Assembly (NCBI GenBank): GCA_033675265.1 | Contig: JAUJYZ010001594.1 | Span: 339,501 to 403,500 of the forward strand | DNA from: Actinostola sp. cb2023 | Taxonomy: Eukaryota > Cnidaria > Anthozoa > Actiniaria > Actinostolidae | Direction of reading: 5' to 3' | DNA length: 64,000 bases | Shown here: positions 24,801-38,222 of the stretch, in pieces | Position numbering within the stretch: the first letter of the stretch is position 1 | Layout of the letters: every line of letters starts with the position of its first letter | Position numbers and translations under genes: made by a program | Notes under the pieces: model-generated | Databases searched by the model: none | What the model saw: only the letters and a program-made list of their open reading frames with translations | Told to the model about the DNA's origin: nothing

Positions 24801-27800
24801 TTTCATTACAGTAAATGTATGGCAGAAATCGTGTGTTTTCTAATTTTTGGCCCTACTAGTTGTTCCAGGTGTTTAGAATCTTTACCAATGTCATTTTTTT
24901 GAAGAAAGCCAAGGATTGTACGTAAAAAAAAAAATCTGGACATTTAACGAATTCAGAGATGGTTCCATCAGAAATACATGGCGCAGCAATTTCATTACAG
25001 TAAATGTATGGCAGAAATCGTGTGTTTCTAATTTTTGGCCCTACTAGTTGTTTCCAGGTGTTTAGAATCTTTACCAATGTCATTTTTTGAAGAAAGCCAA
25101 GGATTGTACGTAAAAAAATCTGGACATTTAACGAATTCAGAGATGGTTCCATCAGAAATACACATGGCGCAGCAATTTCATTACAGTAAATGTATGGCAG
25201 AAATCGTGTGTTTCTAATTTTTGGCCCTACTAGTTGTTCCAGGTGTTTAGAATCTTTACCAATGTCATTTTTTGAAGAAAGCCAAGGATTGTACGTCAAA
25301 AAAAAATCTGGACATTTAACGAATTCAGAGATGGTTCCATCAGAAATACATGGCGCAGCAATTGTCATTACAGTAAATGTATGGCAGAAATCGTGTGTTT
25401 CTAATTTTTGGCCCTACTAGTTGCTCCAGGTGTTTAGAATCTTTACCAATGTCATTTTTTGAAGAAAGCCAAGGATTGTACGTCAAAAAATCTGGACAAT
25501 CAACGAATTCAGAGATGGTTCCATCAAAAATACATGGCGCAGCAAATTTCATTACAGTAAATGTATGGGCAGAAATCGTGTTTTCTAATTTTTGGCCCTA
25601 CTAGTTGTTGTCCAGGTGCTTAGAATCTTTACCAATGTCATTTTTTGAAGAAAGCCAAGGATTGTACGTAAAAAAAATCTGGACATTTAACGAATTCAGA
25701 GATGGTTCCATCAGAAATACATGGCGCAGCAATTTCATTACAGTAAATGTATGGCAGAAATCGTGTGTTTCTAATTTTTGGCCCTACTAGTTGTTTCAGG
25801 TGTTTAGAATCTTTACCAATGTCATTTTTTGAAGAAAGCCAAGGATTGTACGTCAAAAAAAATCTGGACATTTAACGAATTCAGAGATGGTTCCATCAGA
25901 AATACATGGCGCAGCAATTTCATTACAGTAAATGTATGGCAGAAATCGTGTGTTTCTAATTTTTGGCCCTACTAGTTGCTCCAGGTGTTTAGAATCTTTA
26001 CCAAAGTCATTTTTTGAAGAAAGCCAAGGATTGTACGTAAAAAAATCTGGACATTTAACGAATTCAGAGATGGTTCCATCAGAAATACATGGCGCAGCAA
26101 TTTCATTACAGTAAATGTATGGCAAAAATCGTGTGTTTCTAATTTTTGGCCCTACTAGTTGTTCCAGGTGTTTAGAATCTTTACCAATGTCATTTTTTGA
26201 AGAAAGCCAAGGATTGTACGTAAAAAAATCTGGACATTCAACGAATTCAGAGATGGTTCCATCAAAAATACATGGCGCAGCAATTTCATTACAGTAAATG
26301 TATGGCAGAAATCGTGTGTTTCTAATTTTTGGCCTACTAGTTGTTCCAGGTGTTTAGAATCTTTACCAATGTCATTTTTTTGAAGAAAGCCAAGGATTGT
26401 ACGTCAAAAAATCTGGACATTTAACGAATTCAGAGATGGTTCCATCAGAAATACATGGCGCAGCAATTTCATTACAGTAAATGTATGGCAGAAATCGTGT
26501 GTTTCTAATTTTTGGCCCAACTAGTTGTTCCGAGTGCTTAGAATCTTTGCCAATGTCATTTTTTGAAGAAAGCCAAGGATTGTACGTAAAAAAATCTGGA
26601 CATTTAACGAATTCAGAGATGGTTCCATCAGAAATACATGGCGCAGCAATTTCATTACAGTAAATGTATGGCAGAAATCGTGTGTTTCTATTTTTTTTGG
26701 CCCTACTAGTTGTTCCAGGTGTTTAGAATCTTTACCAATGTCATTTTTTGAAGAAAGCCAAGGATTGTACGTAAAAAAATCTGGACATTTAACGAATTCA
26801 GAGATGGTTCCATCAGAAAAATACATGGCGCAGCAATTTCATTACAGTAAATGTATGGCAGAAATCGTGTGTTTCTAATTTTTGGCCCCTACTAGTTGTT
26901 CCAGGTGTTTAGAATCTTTACCAATGTCATTTTTTGAAGAAAGCCAAGGATTGTACGTAAAAAAATCTGGACATTTAACGAATTCAGAGATGGTTCCATC
27001 AGAAATACATGGCGCAGCAATTTCATTACAGTAAATGTATGGCAGAAATCGTGTGTTTCTAATTTTTGGCCCTACTAGTTGTTCCAGGTGTTTAGAATCT
27101 TTACCAATGTCATTTTTTGAAGAAAGCCAAGGATTGTACGTAAAAAAATCTGGACATTTAACGAATTCAGAGATGGTTCCATCAGAAATACATGGCGCAG
27201 CAATTGTCATTACAGTAAATGTATGGCAGAAATCGTGTGTTTCTAATTTTTGGCCTACTACTAGTTGTTCCAGGTGTTTAGAATCTTTACCAATGTCATT
27301 TTTTTTTGAAGAAAGCCAAGGATTGTACGTAAAAAAATCTGGACATTTAACGAATTCAGAGATGGTTCCATCAGAAATACATGGCGCAGCAATTTCATTA
27401 CAGTAAATGTATGGCAGAAATCGTGTGTTTCTAATTTTTGGCCCTACTAGTTGTTCCAGGTGTTTAGAATCTTTACCAATGTCATTTTTTGAAGAAAGCC
27501 AAGGATTGTACGTCAAAAAAAATCTGGACATTTAACGAATTCAGAGATGGTTCCATCAGAAATACATGGCGCAGCAATTTCATTACAGTAAATGTATGGC
27601 AGAAATCGTGTGTTTCTAATTTTTGGCCCTACTAGTTGTTCCAGGTGTTTAGAATCTTTACCAATGTCATTTTTTGAAGAAAGCCAAGGATTGTACGTCA
27701 AAAAATCTGGACATTTCACGAATTCAGAGATGGTTCCATCAAAATACATGGCGCAGCAATTTCATTACAGTAAATGTATGGCAGAAATCGTGTGTTTCTA

Positions 27801-30800
27801 ATTTTTTGGCCCTACTAGTTGCTCCAGGTGTTAAGAATCTTTACCAATGTCATTTTTTGAAGAAAGCCAAGGATTGTACGTAAAAAAATCTGGACATTTA
27901 ACGAATTCAGAGATGGTTCCATCAGAAATACATGGCGCAGCAATTTCATTACAGTAAATGTATGGCAGAAATCGTGTGTTTCTAATTTTTGGCCCTACTA
28001 GTTGTTCCAGGTGTTTAGAATCTTTACCAATGTCATTTTTTGAAGAAAGCCAAGGATTGTACGTCAAAAAATCTGGACATTTAACGAATTCAGAGATGGT
28101 TCCATCAGAAATACATGGCGCAGCAATTTCATTACAGTAAATGTATGGCAGAAATCGTGTGTTTCTAATTTTTGGCCCTACTAGTTGTTCCAGGTGTTTA
28201 GAATCTTTACCAATGTCATTTTTTTGAAGAAAGCCAAGGATTGTACGTAAAAAAAATCTGGACATTTAACGAATTCAGAGATGGTTCCATCAGAAATACA
28301 TGGCGCAGCAATTTCATTACAGTAAATGTATGGCAGAAATCGTGTGTTTCTAATTTTTGGCCCTACTAGTTGTTCCATGTGTTTAGAATCTTTACCAATG
28401 TCATTTTTTGAAGAAAGCCAAGGATTGTACGTAAAAAAATCTGGACATTTCAACGAATTCAGAGATGGTTCCATCAGAAATACATGGCGCAGCAATTTCA
28501 TTACAGTAAATGTATGGCAGAAATCGTGTTTTCTAATTTTTGGCCCTACTAGTTGTTCCAGGTGTTTAGAATCTTTACCAATGTCATTTTTTGAAGAAAG
28601 CCAAGGATTGTACGTCAAAAAATCTGGACATTTAACGAATTCAGAGATGGTTCCATCAGAAATACATGGCGCAGCAATTTCATTACAGTAAATGTATGGC
28701 AGAAATCGTGTGTTTCTAATTTTTGGCCCTACTAGTTGTTCCAGGTGCTTAGAATCTTTACCAATGTCATTTTTTGAAGAAAGCCAAGGATTGTACGTAA
28801 AAAATCTGGACATTTAACGAATTCAGAGATGGTTCCATCAGAAATACATGGCGCAGCAATTTCATTACAGTAAATGTATGGCAGAAATCGTGTGTTTCTA
28901 ATTTTTTTGGCCCTACTAGTTGTTCCAGGTGTTTAGAATCTTTACCAATGTCATTTTTTGAAGAAAGCCAAGGATTGTACGTAAAAAAATCTGGACATTT
29001 AACGAATTCAGAGATGGTTCCATCAGAAATACATGGCGCAGCAATTTCATTACAGTAAATGTATGGCAGAAATCGTGTGTTTCTAATTTTTGGCCCTACT
29101 AGTTGTTCCAGGTGTTTAGAATCTTTACCAATGTCATTTTTTGAAGAAAGCCAAGGATTGTACGTAAAAAAATCTGGACATTTAACGAATTCAGAGATGG
29201 TTCCATCAGAAATACATGGCGCAGCAATTTCATTACAGTAAATGTATGGCAGAAATCGTGTGTTTCTATTTTTTTTGGCCCTACTAGTTGTTCCAGGTGC
29301 TTAGAATCTTTACCAATGTCATTTTTTGAAGAAAGCCAAGGATTGTACGTCAAAAAATCTGGACATTTAACGAATTCAGAGATGGTTCCATCAGAAATAC
29401 ATGGCGCAGCAATTTCATTACAGTAAATGTATGGCAGAAATCGTGTGTTTCTAATTTTTGGCCCTACTAGTTGTTCCAGGTGCTTAGAATCTTTACCAAT
29501 GTCATTTTTTGAAGAAAGCCAAGGATTGTACGTAAAAAAAATCTGGACATTTCAACGAATTCAGAGATGGTTCCATCAAAAATACATGGCGCAGCAATTT
29601 CATTACAGTAAATGTATGGCAGAAATCGTGTGTTTCTAATTTTTGGCCCTACTAGTTGTTCCAGGTGCTTAGAATCTTTACCAATGTCATTTTTTGAAGA
29701 AAGCCAAGGATTGTACGTAAAAAAAATCTGGACATTTAACGAATTCAGAGATGGTTCCATCAGAAATACATGGCGCAGCAATTTCATTACAGTAAATGTA
29801 TGGCAGAAATCGTGTGTTTCTAATTTTTGGCCCTACTATTTGTTTCAGGTGCTTAGAATCTTTACCAATGTCATTTTTTGAAGAAAGCCAAGGATTGTAC
29901 GTAAAAAAATCTGGACATTTAACGAATTCAGAGATGGTTCCATCAGAAATACATGGCGCAGCAATTTCATTACAGTAAATGTATGGCAGAAATCGTGTGT
30001 TTCTAATTTTTGGCCCTACTAGTTGTTCCAGGTGTTTAGAATCTTTACCAATGTCATTTTTTGAAGAAAGCCAAGGATTGTACGTAAAAAAATCTGGACA
30101 TTTAAACGAATTCAGAGATGGTTCCATCAGAAATACATGGCGCAGCAATTTCATTACAGTAAATGTATGGCAGAAATCGTGTGTTTCTAATTTTTTGGCC
30201 CTACTAGTTGTTCCAGGTGCTTAGAATCTTTACCAATGTCATTTTTTGAAGAAAGCCAAGGATTGTACGTAAAAAAAATCTGGACATTTAACGAATTCAG
30301 AGATGGTTCCATCAGAAATACATGGCGCAGCAATTTCATTACAGTAAATGTATGGCAGAAATCGTGTGTTTCTAATTTTTGGCCCTACTAGTTGTTCCAA
30401 GTGCTTAGAATCTTTACCAATGTCATTTTTTGAAGAAAGCCAAGGATTGTACGTAAAAAAATCTGGACATTTAACGAATTCAGAGATGGTTCCATCAGAA
30501 ATACATGGCGCAGCAATTTCATTACAGTAAATGTATGGCAGAAATCGTGTGTTTCTAATTTTTGGCTCTACTAGTTGTTCCAGGTGCTTAGAATCTTTAC
30601 CAATGTCATTTTTTGAAGAAAGCCAAGGATTGTACGTTAAAAAATCTGGACATTTAACGAATTCAGAGATGGTTCCATCAGAAATACATGGCGCAGCAAT
30701 TTCATTACAGTAAATGTATGGCAGAAATCGTGTGTTTCTAATTTTTGGCCCTACTAGTTGTTCCAGGTGCTTAGAATCTTTACCAATGTCATTTTTTTGA

Positions 30801-33800
30801 AGAAAGCCAAGGATTGTACGTCAAAAAATCTGGACATTCAACGACTTTCAGAGATGGTTCCATCAGAAATACATTGCACGTAACAAATTTCAATACAGTA
30901 AATGTATGGCAGAAATCGTGTGTTTTCTAATTTTTTGCCCTACTAGTTGATCCATGTAGTGCTTAGAATCTTTACCAAAGTCATTTTTTGAAGAAAGCCA
31001 AGGATTGTACGTCAAAAAATCTGGACATTTAACGAATTCAGAGATGGTTCCATCAGAAATACATGGCGCAGCAATTTCATTACAGTAAATGTATGTATGG
31101 CAGAAATCGTGTGTTTCTAATTTTTGGCCCTACTAGTTGTTCCAGGTGTTTAGAATCTTTACCAATGTCATTTTTTGAAGAAAGCCAAGGATTGTACGTA
31201 AAAAAATCTGGACATTTAACGAATTCAGAGATGGTTCCATCAGAAATACATGGCGCAGCAATTTCATTACAGTAAATGTATGGCAGAAATCGTGTGTTTC
31301 TAATTTTTGGCCCTACTAGTTGTTCCAGGTGCTTAGAATCTTTACCAATGTCATTTTTTGAAGAAAGCCAAGGATTGTACGTAAAAAAATCTCTGGGAAT
31401 TTAACGAATTCAGAGATGGTTCCATCAGAAATACATGGCGCAGCAATTTCATTACAGTAAATGTATGGCAGAAATCGTGTGTTTCTAATTTTTGGCCCTA
31501 CTAGTTGTTCCAGGTGCTTAGAATCTTTACCAATGTCATTTTTTTGAAGAAAGCCAAGGATTGTACGTCAAAAAAAATCTGGACATTTCAACGACTTTGG
31601 AGAAGGTTGTATAAAAATTGCATAACGTAACAATTTGAATACAGTAAATGTATGGAAGAAATCGATTTCACTAATTTTTCGCCCTACTAGATGATGTAGC
31701 AGCTCGGAATCTTTTCTAAAGTTATTTTTTGAAGAAAGCCAAGGATTGTACGTCAAAAAAAATCTGGACATTTAACGAATTCAGAGATGGTTCCATCAGA
31801 AATACATGGCGCAGCAATTTCATTACAGTAAATGTATGGCAGAAATCGTGTGTTTCTAATTTTTGGCCCTACTAGTTGTTTTCAGGTGCTTAGAATCTTT
31901 ACCAATGTCATTTTTTGAAGAAAGCCAAGGATTGTACGTTAAAAAATCTGGACATTTAACGAATTCAGAGATGGTTCCATCAGAAATACATGGCGCAGCA
32001 ATTTCATTACAGTAAATGTATGGCAGAAATCGTGTGTTTCTAATTTTTGGCCCTACTAGTTGTTCCAGGTGCTTAGAATCTTTACCAATGTCATTTTTTG
32101 AAGAAAGCCAAGGATTGTACGTTAAAAAAATCTGGAAATTTAACGAATTCGATCAGAGATGGTTCCATCAGAAATACATGGCGCAGCAATTTCATTACAG
32201 TAAATGTATGGCAGAAATCGTGTGTTTCTAATTTTTGGCCCTACTAGTTGTTCCAAGTGCTTAGAATCTTTACCAATGTCATTTTTTGAAGAAAGCCAAG
32301 GATTGTACGTTAAAAAATCTGGAAATTTAACGAATTCAGAGATGGTTCCATCAGAAATACATGGCGCAGCAATTTCATTACAGTAAATGTATGGCAGAAA
32401 TCGTGTGTTTCTAATTTTTGGCCCTACTAGTTGTTCCAAGTGCTTAGAATCTTTACCAATGTCATTTTTTCAAGAACGCCAATGATTGTACGTTAAAAAA
32501 TCTGGAAATTTAACGAATTCAGAGATGGTTCCATCAGAAATACATGGCGCAGCAATTTCATTACAGTAAATGTATGGCAGAAATCGTGTGTTTCTAATTT
32601 TTGTCCCTACTAGTTGTTCCAGGTGCTTAGAATCTTTACCAATGTCATTTTTTCAAGAACGCCAATGATTGTACGTTAAAAAATCTGGACAATCAACGAC
32701 TTTGGAGAAGGTTGTCTCAAAATTGCATAACGTAACAAATTTGAATACAGTAAATGTATGGAAGAAATCGATTTTAATAATTTTTCGCCTTACTAGATGA
32801 TGTAGCAGCTCGGAATCTTTTCTAATCTTTTTTTTTTAAGAAAGCCAAGGATTGTACGTAAAAAAATCTGGACATTTAACGAATTCAGAGATGGTTCCAT
32901 CAGAAATACATGGCGCAGCAATTTCATTACAGTAAATGTATGGCAGAAATCGTGTGTTTCTAATTTTTGGCCCTACTAGTTGTTTCAGGTGCTTAGAATC
33001 TTTACCAATGTCATTTTTTGAAGAAAGCCAAGGATTGTACGTTAAAAAATCTGGAAATTTAACGAATTCAGAGATGGTTCCATCAGAAATACATGGCGCA
33101 GCAATTTCATTACAGTAAATGTATGGCAGAAATCGTGTGTTTCTAATTTTTGGCCCTACTAGTTGTTCCAGGTGCTTAGAATCTTTACCAATGTCATTTT
33201 TTCAAGAACGCCAATGATTGTACGTTAAAAAATCTGGAAATTTAACGAATTCAGAGATGGTTCCATCAGAAATACATGGCGCAGCAATTTCATTACAGTA
33301 AATGTATGGCAGAAATCGTGTGTTTCTAATTTTTGGCCCTACTAGTTGTTCCAGGTGCTTAGAATCTTTACCAATGTCATTTTTTGAAGAAAGCCAAGGA
33401 TTGTATGTAAAAAAATCTGGACAATCAACGACTTTGGAGAAGGTTGTATAAAAATTGCATAACGTAACAAATTTGAATACAGTAAATGTATGGAAGAAAT
33501 CGATTTCACTAATTTTTCGCCTTACTAGATGATGTAGCAGCTCGGAATCTTTTCTAATCTTACTTTTTGAAGAAAGCCAAGGATTGTACGTCAAAAAATC
33601 AGGACATTTAACGAATTCAGAGATGGTTCCATCAGAAATACATGGCGCAGCAATTTCATTACAGTAAATGTATGGCAGAAATCGTGTGTTTCTAATTTTT
33701 GTCCCTACTAGTTGTTTCAGGTGCTTAGAATCTTTACCAATGTCATTTTTTGAAGAAAGCCAAGGATTGTACGTTAAAAAATCTGGAAATTTAACGAATT

Positions 33801-35060
33801 CAGAGATGGTTCCATCAGAAATACATGGCGCAGCAATTTCATTACAGTAAATGTATGGCAGAAATCGTGTGTTTCTAATTTTTGGCCCTACTAGTTGTTC
33901 CAGGTGCTTAGAATCATTACCAATGTCATTTTTTGAAGAAAGCCAAGGATTGTACGTAAAAAAATATGGACATTTAACGAATTAAGAGATGGTTCCATCA
34001 GAAATACATGGCGCAGCAATTTCATTACAGTAAATGTATGGCAGAAATCGTGTGTTTCTAATTTTTGGCCCTACTAGTTGTTCCAGGTGCTTAGAATCTT
34101 TACCAATGTCATTTTTTCAAGAACGCCAATGATTGTACGTTAAAAAATCTGGAAATTTAACGGATTCAGAGATGGTTCCATCAGAAATACATGGCGCAGC
34201 AATTTCATTACAGTAAATGTATGGCAGAAATCGTGTGTTTCTAATTTTTGGCCCTACTAGTTGTTCCAGGTGCTTAGAATCTTTATCAATGTCATTTTTT
34301 GAAGAACGCCAATGATTGTACGTAAAAAAATCTGGACAATCAACGACTTTGGAGAAGGTTGTATAAAAATTGCATAACGTAACAAATTTGAATACAGTAA
34401 ATGTATGGGAGAAATCGATTTCACTAATTTTTCGCCTTACTAGATGATGTAGCAGATCGAAATCTTTTCTAATCTTATTTTTTGAAGAAAGCCAAGGATT
34501 GTACGTCAAAAAATCTGGACATTTAACGAATTCAGAGATGGTTCCATCAGAAATACATGGCGCAGCAATTTCATTACAGTAAATGTATGGCAGAAACCGT
34601 GCGTTTCTAATTTTTGGCCCTACTAGTTGTTCCAGGTGCTTAGAATCTTTACCAATGTCATTTTTTGAAGAAAGCCAAGGATTGTACGTAAAAAAATCTG
34701 GACATTTTACGAATTCAGAGAATCAGAAATCGTTGTTCCCAATTTTTCGCCAGAGTAGAAGTTGCAGTTGCTCAGAATTTTACCAATATCATTTTTTGAA
34801 GAAACCCAAGGATTGTAGCTCAAAAAATTAGCACAATCAAAGAATAACGTACGTAACAAATTTCAATACAGTAAATGTATGGGAGAAATCGATTTTTCCA
34901 ATTTTTCGCCAGTTGCTCAGAATTGTTTCCAATATCATTTTTTGAAGAAAACCAAGGATTGTGCATAGAGAAATCTGGACATTCAACGAATTTGGGTATG
35001 GTTCTATAAAAATTACATAACGTAGTAATTTTCAATACAGTAAATGTATGGCAGAGTGGA
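15840..35060. repeat. 183-bp satellite array, about 100 monomers
   Basis: One continuous head-to-tail array (19.2 kb). The monomer includes TGTATGGCAGAAATCGTG, GGCCCTACTAGTTGTTCC, CCAAGGATTGTACGT, GAATTCAGAGATGGTTCC and ATGGCGCAGCAATTTC. Three monomer types are visible. Type C (TTGCTCAGAATTTT, AAACCCAAGGATTGTAGCTC) occurs only at the edges (15840-16440, 34715-35060). Type B (GATGATGTAGCAGCTC, GTAACAAATTTGAATACAG) is interspersed near the flanks every 4-5 monomers. Type A fills the near-uniform core (about 22-31 kb). Most differences in the core are length changes in A/T runs. Unit length is 61 codons and the minus frame is stop-free, so repeated frames up to 218 residues appear; I do not regard them as genes. 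Confidence 0.95.
16614..17106. mobile_element. 493-bp TIR element inserted in the satellite
   Basis: About 115-bp near-perfect inverted arms beginning AAGCCAGTTCACGCTGTCGG, flanked by AT on each side. Removing the element and one AT restores the monomer consensus ACGAATTCAGAG. No coding capacity. Superfamily uncertain: a 2-bp AT duplication, or TA if the end is placed one base outward. Confidence 0.85.
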
Positions 35061-35908
35061 GTGGTATACCTGTGTATTTCGCCACTTTCGACACAGGAAT
35101 CCCAGTAGAGTGTTGCACGAGGCTATGATTGCTCAAATAAAATTAAAATTAAAATGTTTTCTTTTTAGAATAAAGTCACAAAATATTTATAAAACGGAAT
35201 TTCAAGAACTAAAGTGCAAAACGAAATAAAAAATCGCAGAAAAATAAAGAAATTTTAAAGTCACCCGGCACGAGGCTCGAACCCACGACCTTCGGATCTA
35301 TGCTGAATCATTAGTAACGCGGCACCCCCCAGTCAATGAAAAAGAAAAATGAAATAGAAAATCAAAAAATGGGACGATTCTCCCGAGACATTCTGAGAAG
35401 CTGAGACATCGAATCGGCTTACGTATAGGGTGAAGATTTCGGCCCCACCCGCGCTATCCCGGTGCTATATAAAACTAAGTCATAACCAAAAGGCCAGGGA
35501 GGGAGAGGATATGCGGCCCCTAAGCCAGAAACGTTTGGATATCCTCTATTAGACCGTTGCTCTATCTAGACACACATATAATATAAATGTCTAGTTGAGG
35601 TAGTCTATATTCGGCGAAGTGTCATTGTCATGCTAATGTCCTAATGCATTGGTCCGGAATCCTCTGGGACATATTCGATCCAATCAGACTCAAGTCTATC
35701 TAAGGATCTCCTCTGGGATTTTAGAAAGCATTATGATTCATGAATTTCATATTCTTGCGACTGTGGTCTATTGTGGTATTTGGGGGGAGTAGGAAAGGGG
35801 AAATTATAGAGCTCACGCGAAGTCACTGGGGACGAAAATAATATGGCGGCCAGATTTGAATTCGAGAGAGAGAAGCGATGAGAGTTTGACTGGCTTGTTT
35901 CACATCAC
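35061..35908. other. Intergenic, no protein gene seen
   Basis: Flank of the satellite; AT-rich to about 35260, then mixed composition with a tRNA-like segment. Nothing that looks like an exon was found. Confidence 0.55.
35266..35330 (-). repeat. tRNA-like / SINE head
   Basis: On the minus strand the run GAAGGTCGTGGGTTCGAGCC has a pol III B box (GGTTCGAGCC) and the usual variable-loop/T-arm context of a tRNA. The D arm and acceptor stem do not fold cleanly, so this is more likely a decayed tRNA or SINE head than a working tRNA gene. Confidence 0.4.
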
Positions 35909-35976
35909 AGCCGCTTTTTGGCGGTCGCGCCACAGGGTCTCCCGGAGATCCCTGTGGCGAGCGTAAAAAAGCGGCT
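35909..35976. mobile_element. 68-bp foldback element
   Basis: Strong hairpin: AGCCGCTTTTTGGCG and CGCCACAGGG on the left pair with CCCTGTGGCG and AAAAAAGCGGCT on the right around a short CCGG centre. Target duplication not visible. Confidence 0.5.
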
Positions 35977-36094
35977 GTCACGCAGGCTACAGAGCAGCAC
36001 AAACTTTACTACAAATCTACTGCTTTAAGTTATCGTCGAAAAACGTCTTTGATCGCTCGAATAGATTCTTCCATCGACTTGTTTCTTCATGTAA

Positions 36095-36245
36095 GGGTTA
36101 GAGAATAACGCGAATGCTTTATGGGATTTAGAGCTCCGAGCAGCAGATAGAAGTACGCCGGCGCCTCGTGGCCCTTCTATCAATTAATCCGTATCAATGC
36201 GAGGCGCTCTAAATTCCATAAAGCACGAGTGTTTATTCTCTAACC
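36095..36245. mobile_element. 151-bp foldback element
   Basis: Arms GGTTAGAGAATAA...GCTTTATGG and its complement CCATAAAGC...TTATTCTCTAACC. The loop contains GCCGGCGCC. Borders the larger element that starts at 36248. Confidence 0.6.
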
Positions 36246-36247
36246 GT

Positions 36248-37278
36248 TTTAGAATATAGTCATACTCACGAGAGTATTCTTTGGCTGCATGTCTGTTGCT
36301 TTCCCAAAGGAATACTGATTTCAAATGCACATACGCTTATGCAAAGCTGTTCAGTTGTGTGTGACTTCAGTGGAGTGAAGATGAATATCCGATGCTTGAG
36401 ACTTTTAAATACGAAGCTTGCAACGCTAGAAATTACCGATATTTGTTGTGGAAATGAAGCCGAGCAGAAATCTCAAAGTTTCTTCAAACCAGTTAGAACG
36501 GACGAAATTGAAAACGAGAGAAATAATGAACACCAAAGAAAACCAGTCAAGCACGATGTGGACATTTAATATATTGAAAGATTGGGCTACCTATATCGCA
36601 ATAATCATATACGGAGAACTTGGATGACTCAGTGATGAATATCCGTACATCTACACTTCTTGTAGAACATGGAGAAACTCGTTTTGTGATTTCATTTTGA
36701 AGAGTAAGTGATTCGCTACGTTTCTTTAGTGTTTAGTATAGTTATGATCTGTATTTCTGTATCAGTATTCATGTATAAATCTAGCTGCTTAACGCAATCC
36801 AAATAACTGTCGATTTATTGGATTATGATATAATATTTGAATAGTATTTGAAGATTAAACTGAGATTGTATTATAATATTTTTTGTCGATAGTTTAGTAC
36901 ACGTTATATTAGAGTGCAAATATTATATCCGTGAAATAAGCGCTAACATTTAGTACGTAATTAACATTTTACTAGTTTTACTACTAAGTAGACAACAATG
37001 ATAAAGCATTTGGTGCTATTTATTAGTACTATTTAGTTAGTTAACTATTTCATGGATATAATATTTGCACTCTAGTATTCTCTAAGTTAGTCATTAGTAT
37101 TCCCTATATAGAGAATACTAATAAGGCTTTGTAACAAAAGAAAACAAAAAGCTTTATTAGTATTCTCTATATAGAGAATACTAATGAGTCCATTGTTAAA
37201 GCCCTATTAGTTACTTTATGAGTAGAGCGCACAAATGCTGGGCGCTGATTGGTCGAGTGAGTATGACTATATTCTAAG
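36248..37278. mobile_element. ~1.03-kb element bounded by inverted TTAGAATATAGTCATACTCAC
   Basis: Ends at about 36248-36269 and 37257-37278 are inverted copies. Inside are an inverted pair AGTGCAAATATTATATCC / GGATATAATATTTGCACT (about 36915 and 37058) and two 30-bp palindromes at 37093-37122 (one mismatch) and 37156-37185 (perfect), each TATAGAGAATACTAAT preceded by its own reverse complement. A 76-codon frame at 36339-36569 has no recognisable motif. No transposase seen, so probably non-autonomous. Confidence 0.6.
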
Positions 37279-38222
37279 TAACGTTAGAACTCAATCTACA
37301 ATCATTAAATCGTACAAATAATGTCAATAATGGAGGGAGGCAACACAGGCATCCCAATACAGCCACACCTGAGCCCCAGAGGGGTAGGGTAGGGTAGGGT
37401 AATATATTATCACACTCCACTTTGAAAAGGCATTGGACTTAGCTTTGTCAGTTGAGTTGATTACCATTTTTGTGCTGACTAATTTGCAGTTGATTTTAAT
37501 TAAGGAAAAACTATCAAATTACAAGTAGCAGAGAAATCCCAGACTGGTCCATAAGCCTTCCACCGCAAATTCCTGCTGAAACAGCGAACTTCTTCAGAAT
37601 AGGCGGCGCCGTTGGTTAGCAATCTTCCGCCTTTTCGCTTACGCGCGCGTTCACTGGGGTATCTTCAAGCCTGGTTTAAAGCGTAAATGCGATCACATCA
37701 TTAGTTCTGCAACTCCCGTTCACCCTCGGGTCTGCCCCCCTGAGAAATGACTCCTCGGGGTTACTGACATTATTCTGAGAAATAAATTTGTAACTGCGGT
37801 TGGCGCTTGAAGTAGAACTATGGGTAAATAAGAGACCGCGACTGAAACCAACGCTTTTGACTCGTACAGACACGACATGAGCATGTAAACGGTTCGAATA
37901 GAATTTATTAGAATATAATCATTTAAATATATCTTACGAATCAAGTGACACAAAATGAAAGAACTTCGATTCAAGATTTACAGTATCGTGTTATAAATAT
38001 GTGCCACTAAATGTAAAACAGTCAACAATTGGGTAATAGGTAGTGTTCGATATTGTACTTCAAGACTATTTCACATTATACTCTGATTATCATCAATGCT
38101 GAATACTTTACTGAGTCCAACGTCAGTAAAAACAAAATATTTATTTGTCCACTAAACGAAGTACAAGGTAAAACAAAGTTATTGTTGTATATTAAAACCA
38201 CCCGTAAACTAGGGTCGTGTGA
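37279..38222. other. Intergenic, downstream of the septin gene
   Basis: No gene seen. Contains a short GGGTA run (about 37381-37400). The septin 3' UTR must start at 38222 and run leftward; AT-rich stretches could supply a poly(A) signal, but none is assigned. Confidence 0.5.

Noticed and set aside
16124..34831. Dozens of 60-218-codon frames in the satellite, both strands, as a repeat-protein gene family
   Set aside because: They are one monomer read repeatedly, broken by 1-nt length changes in A/T runs with no codon preference. No splice signals or flanking coding exons tie them together.
37381..37400. Telomere-like GGGTA repeats
   Set aside because: Only four short units of GGGTA, not TTAGGG. 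A chance simple repeat.
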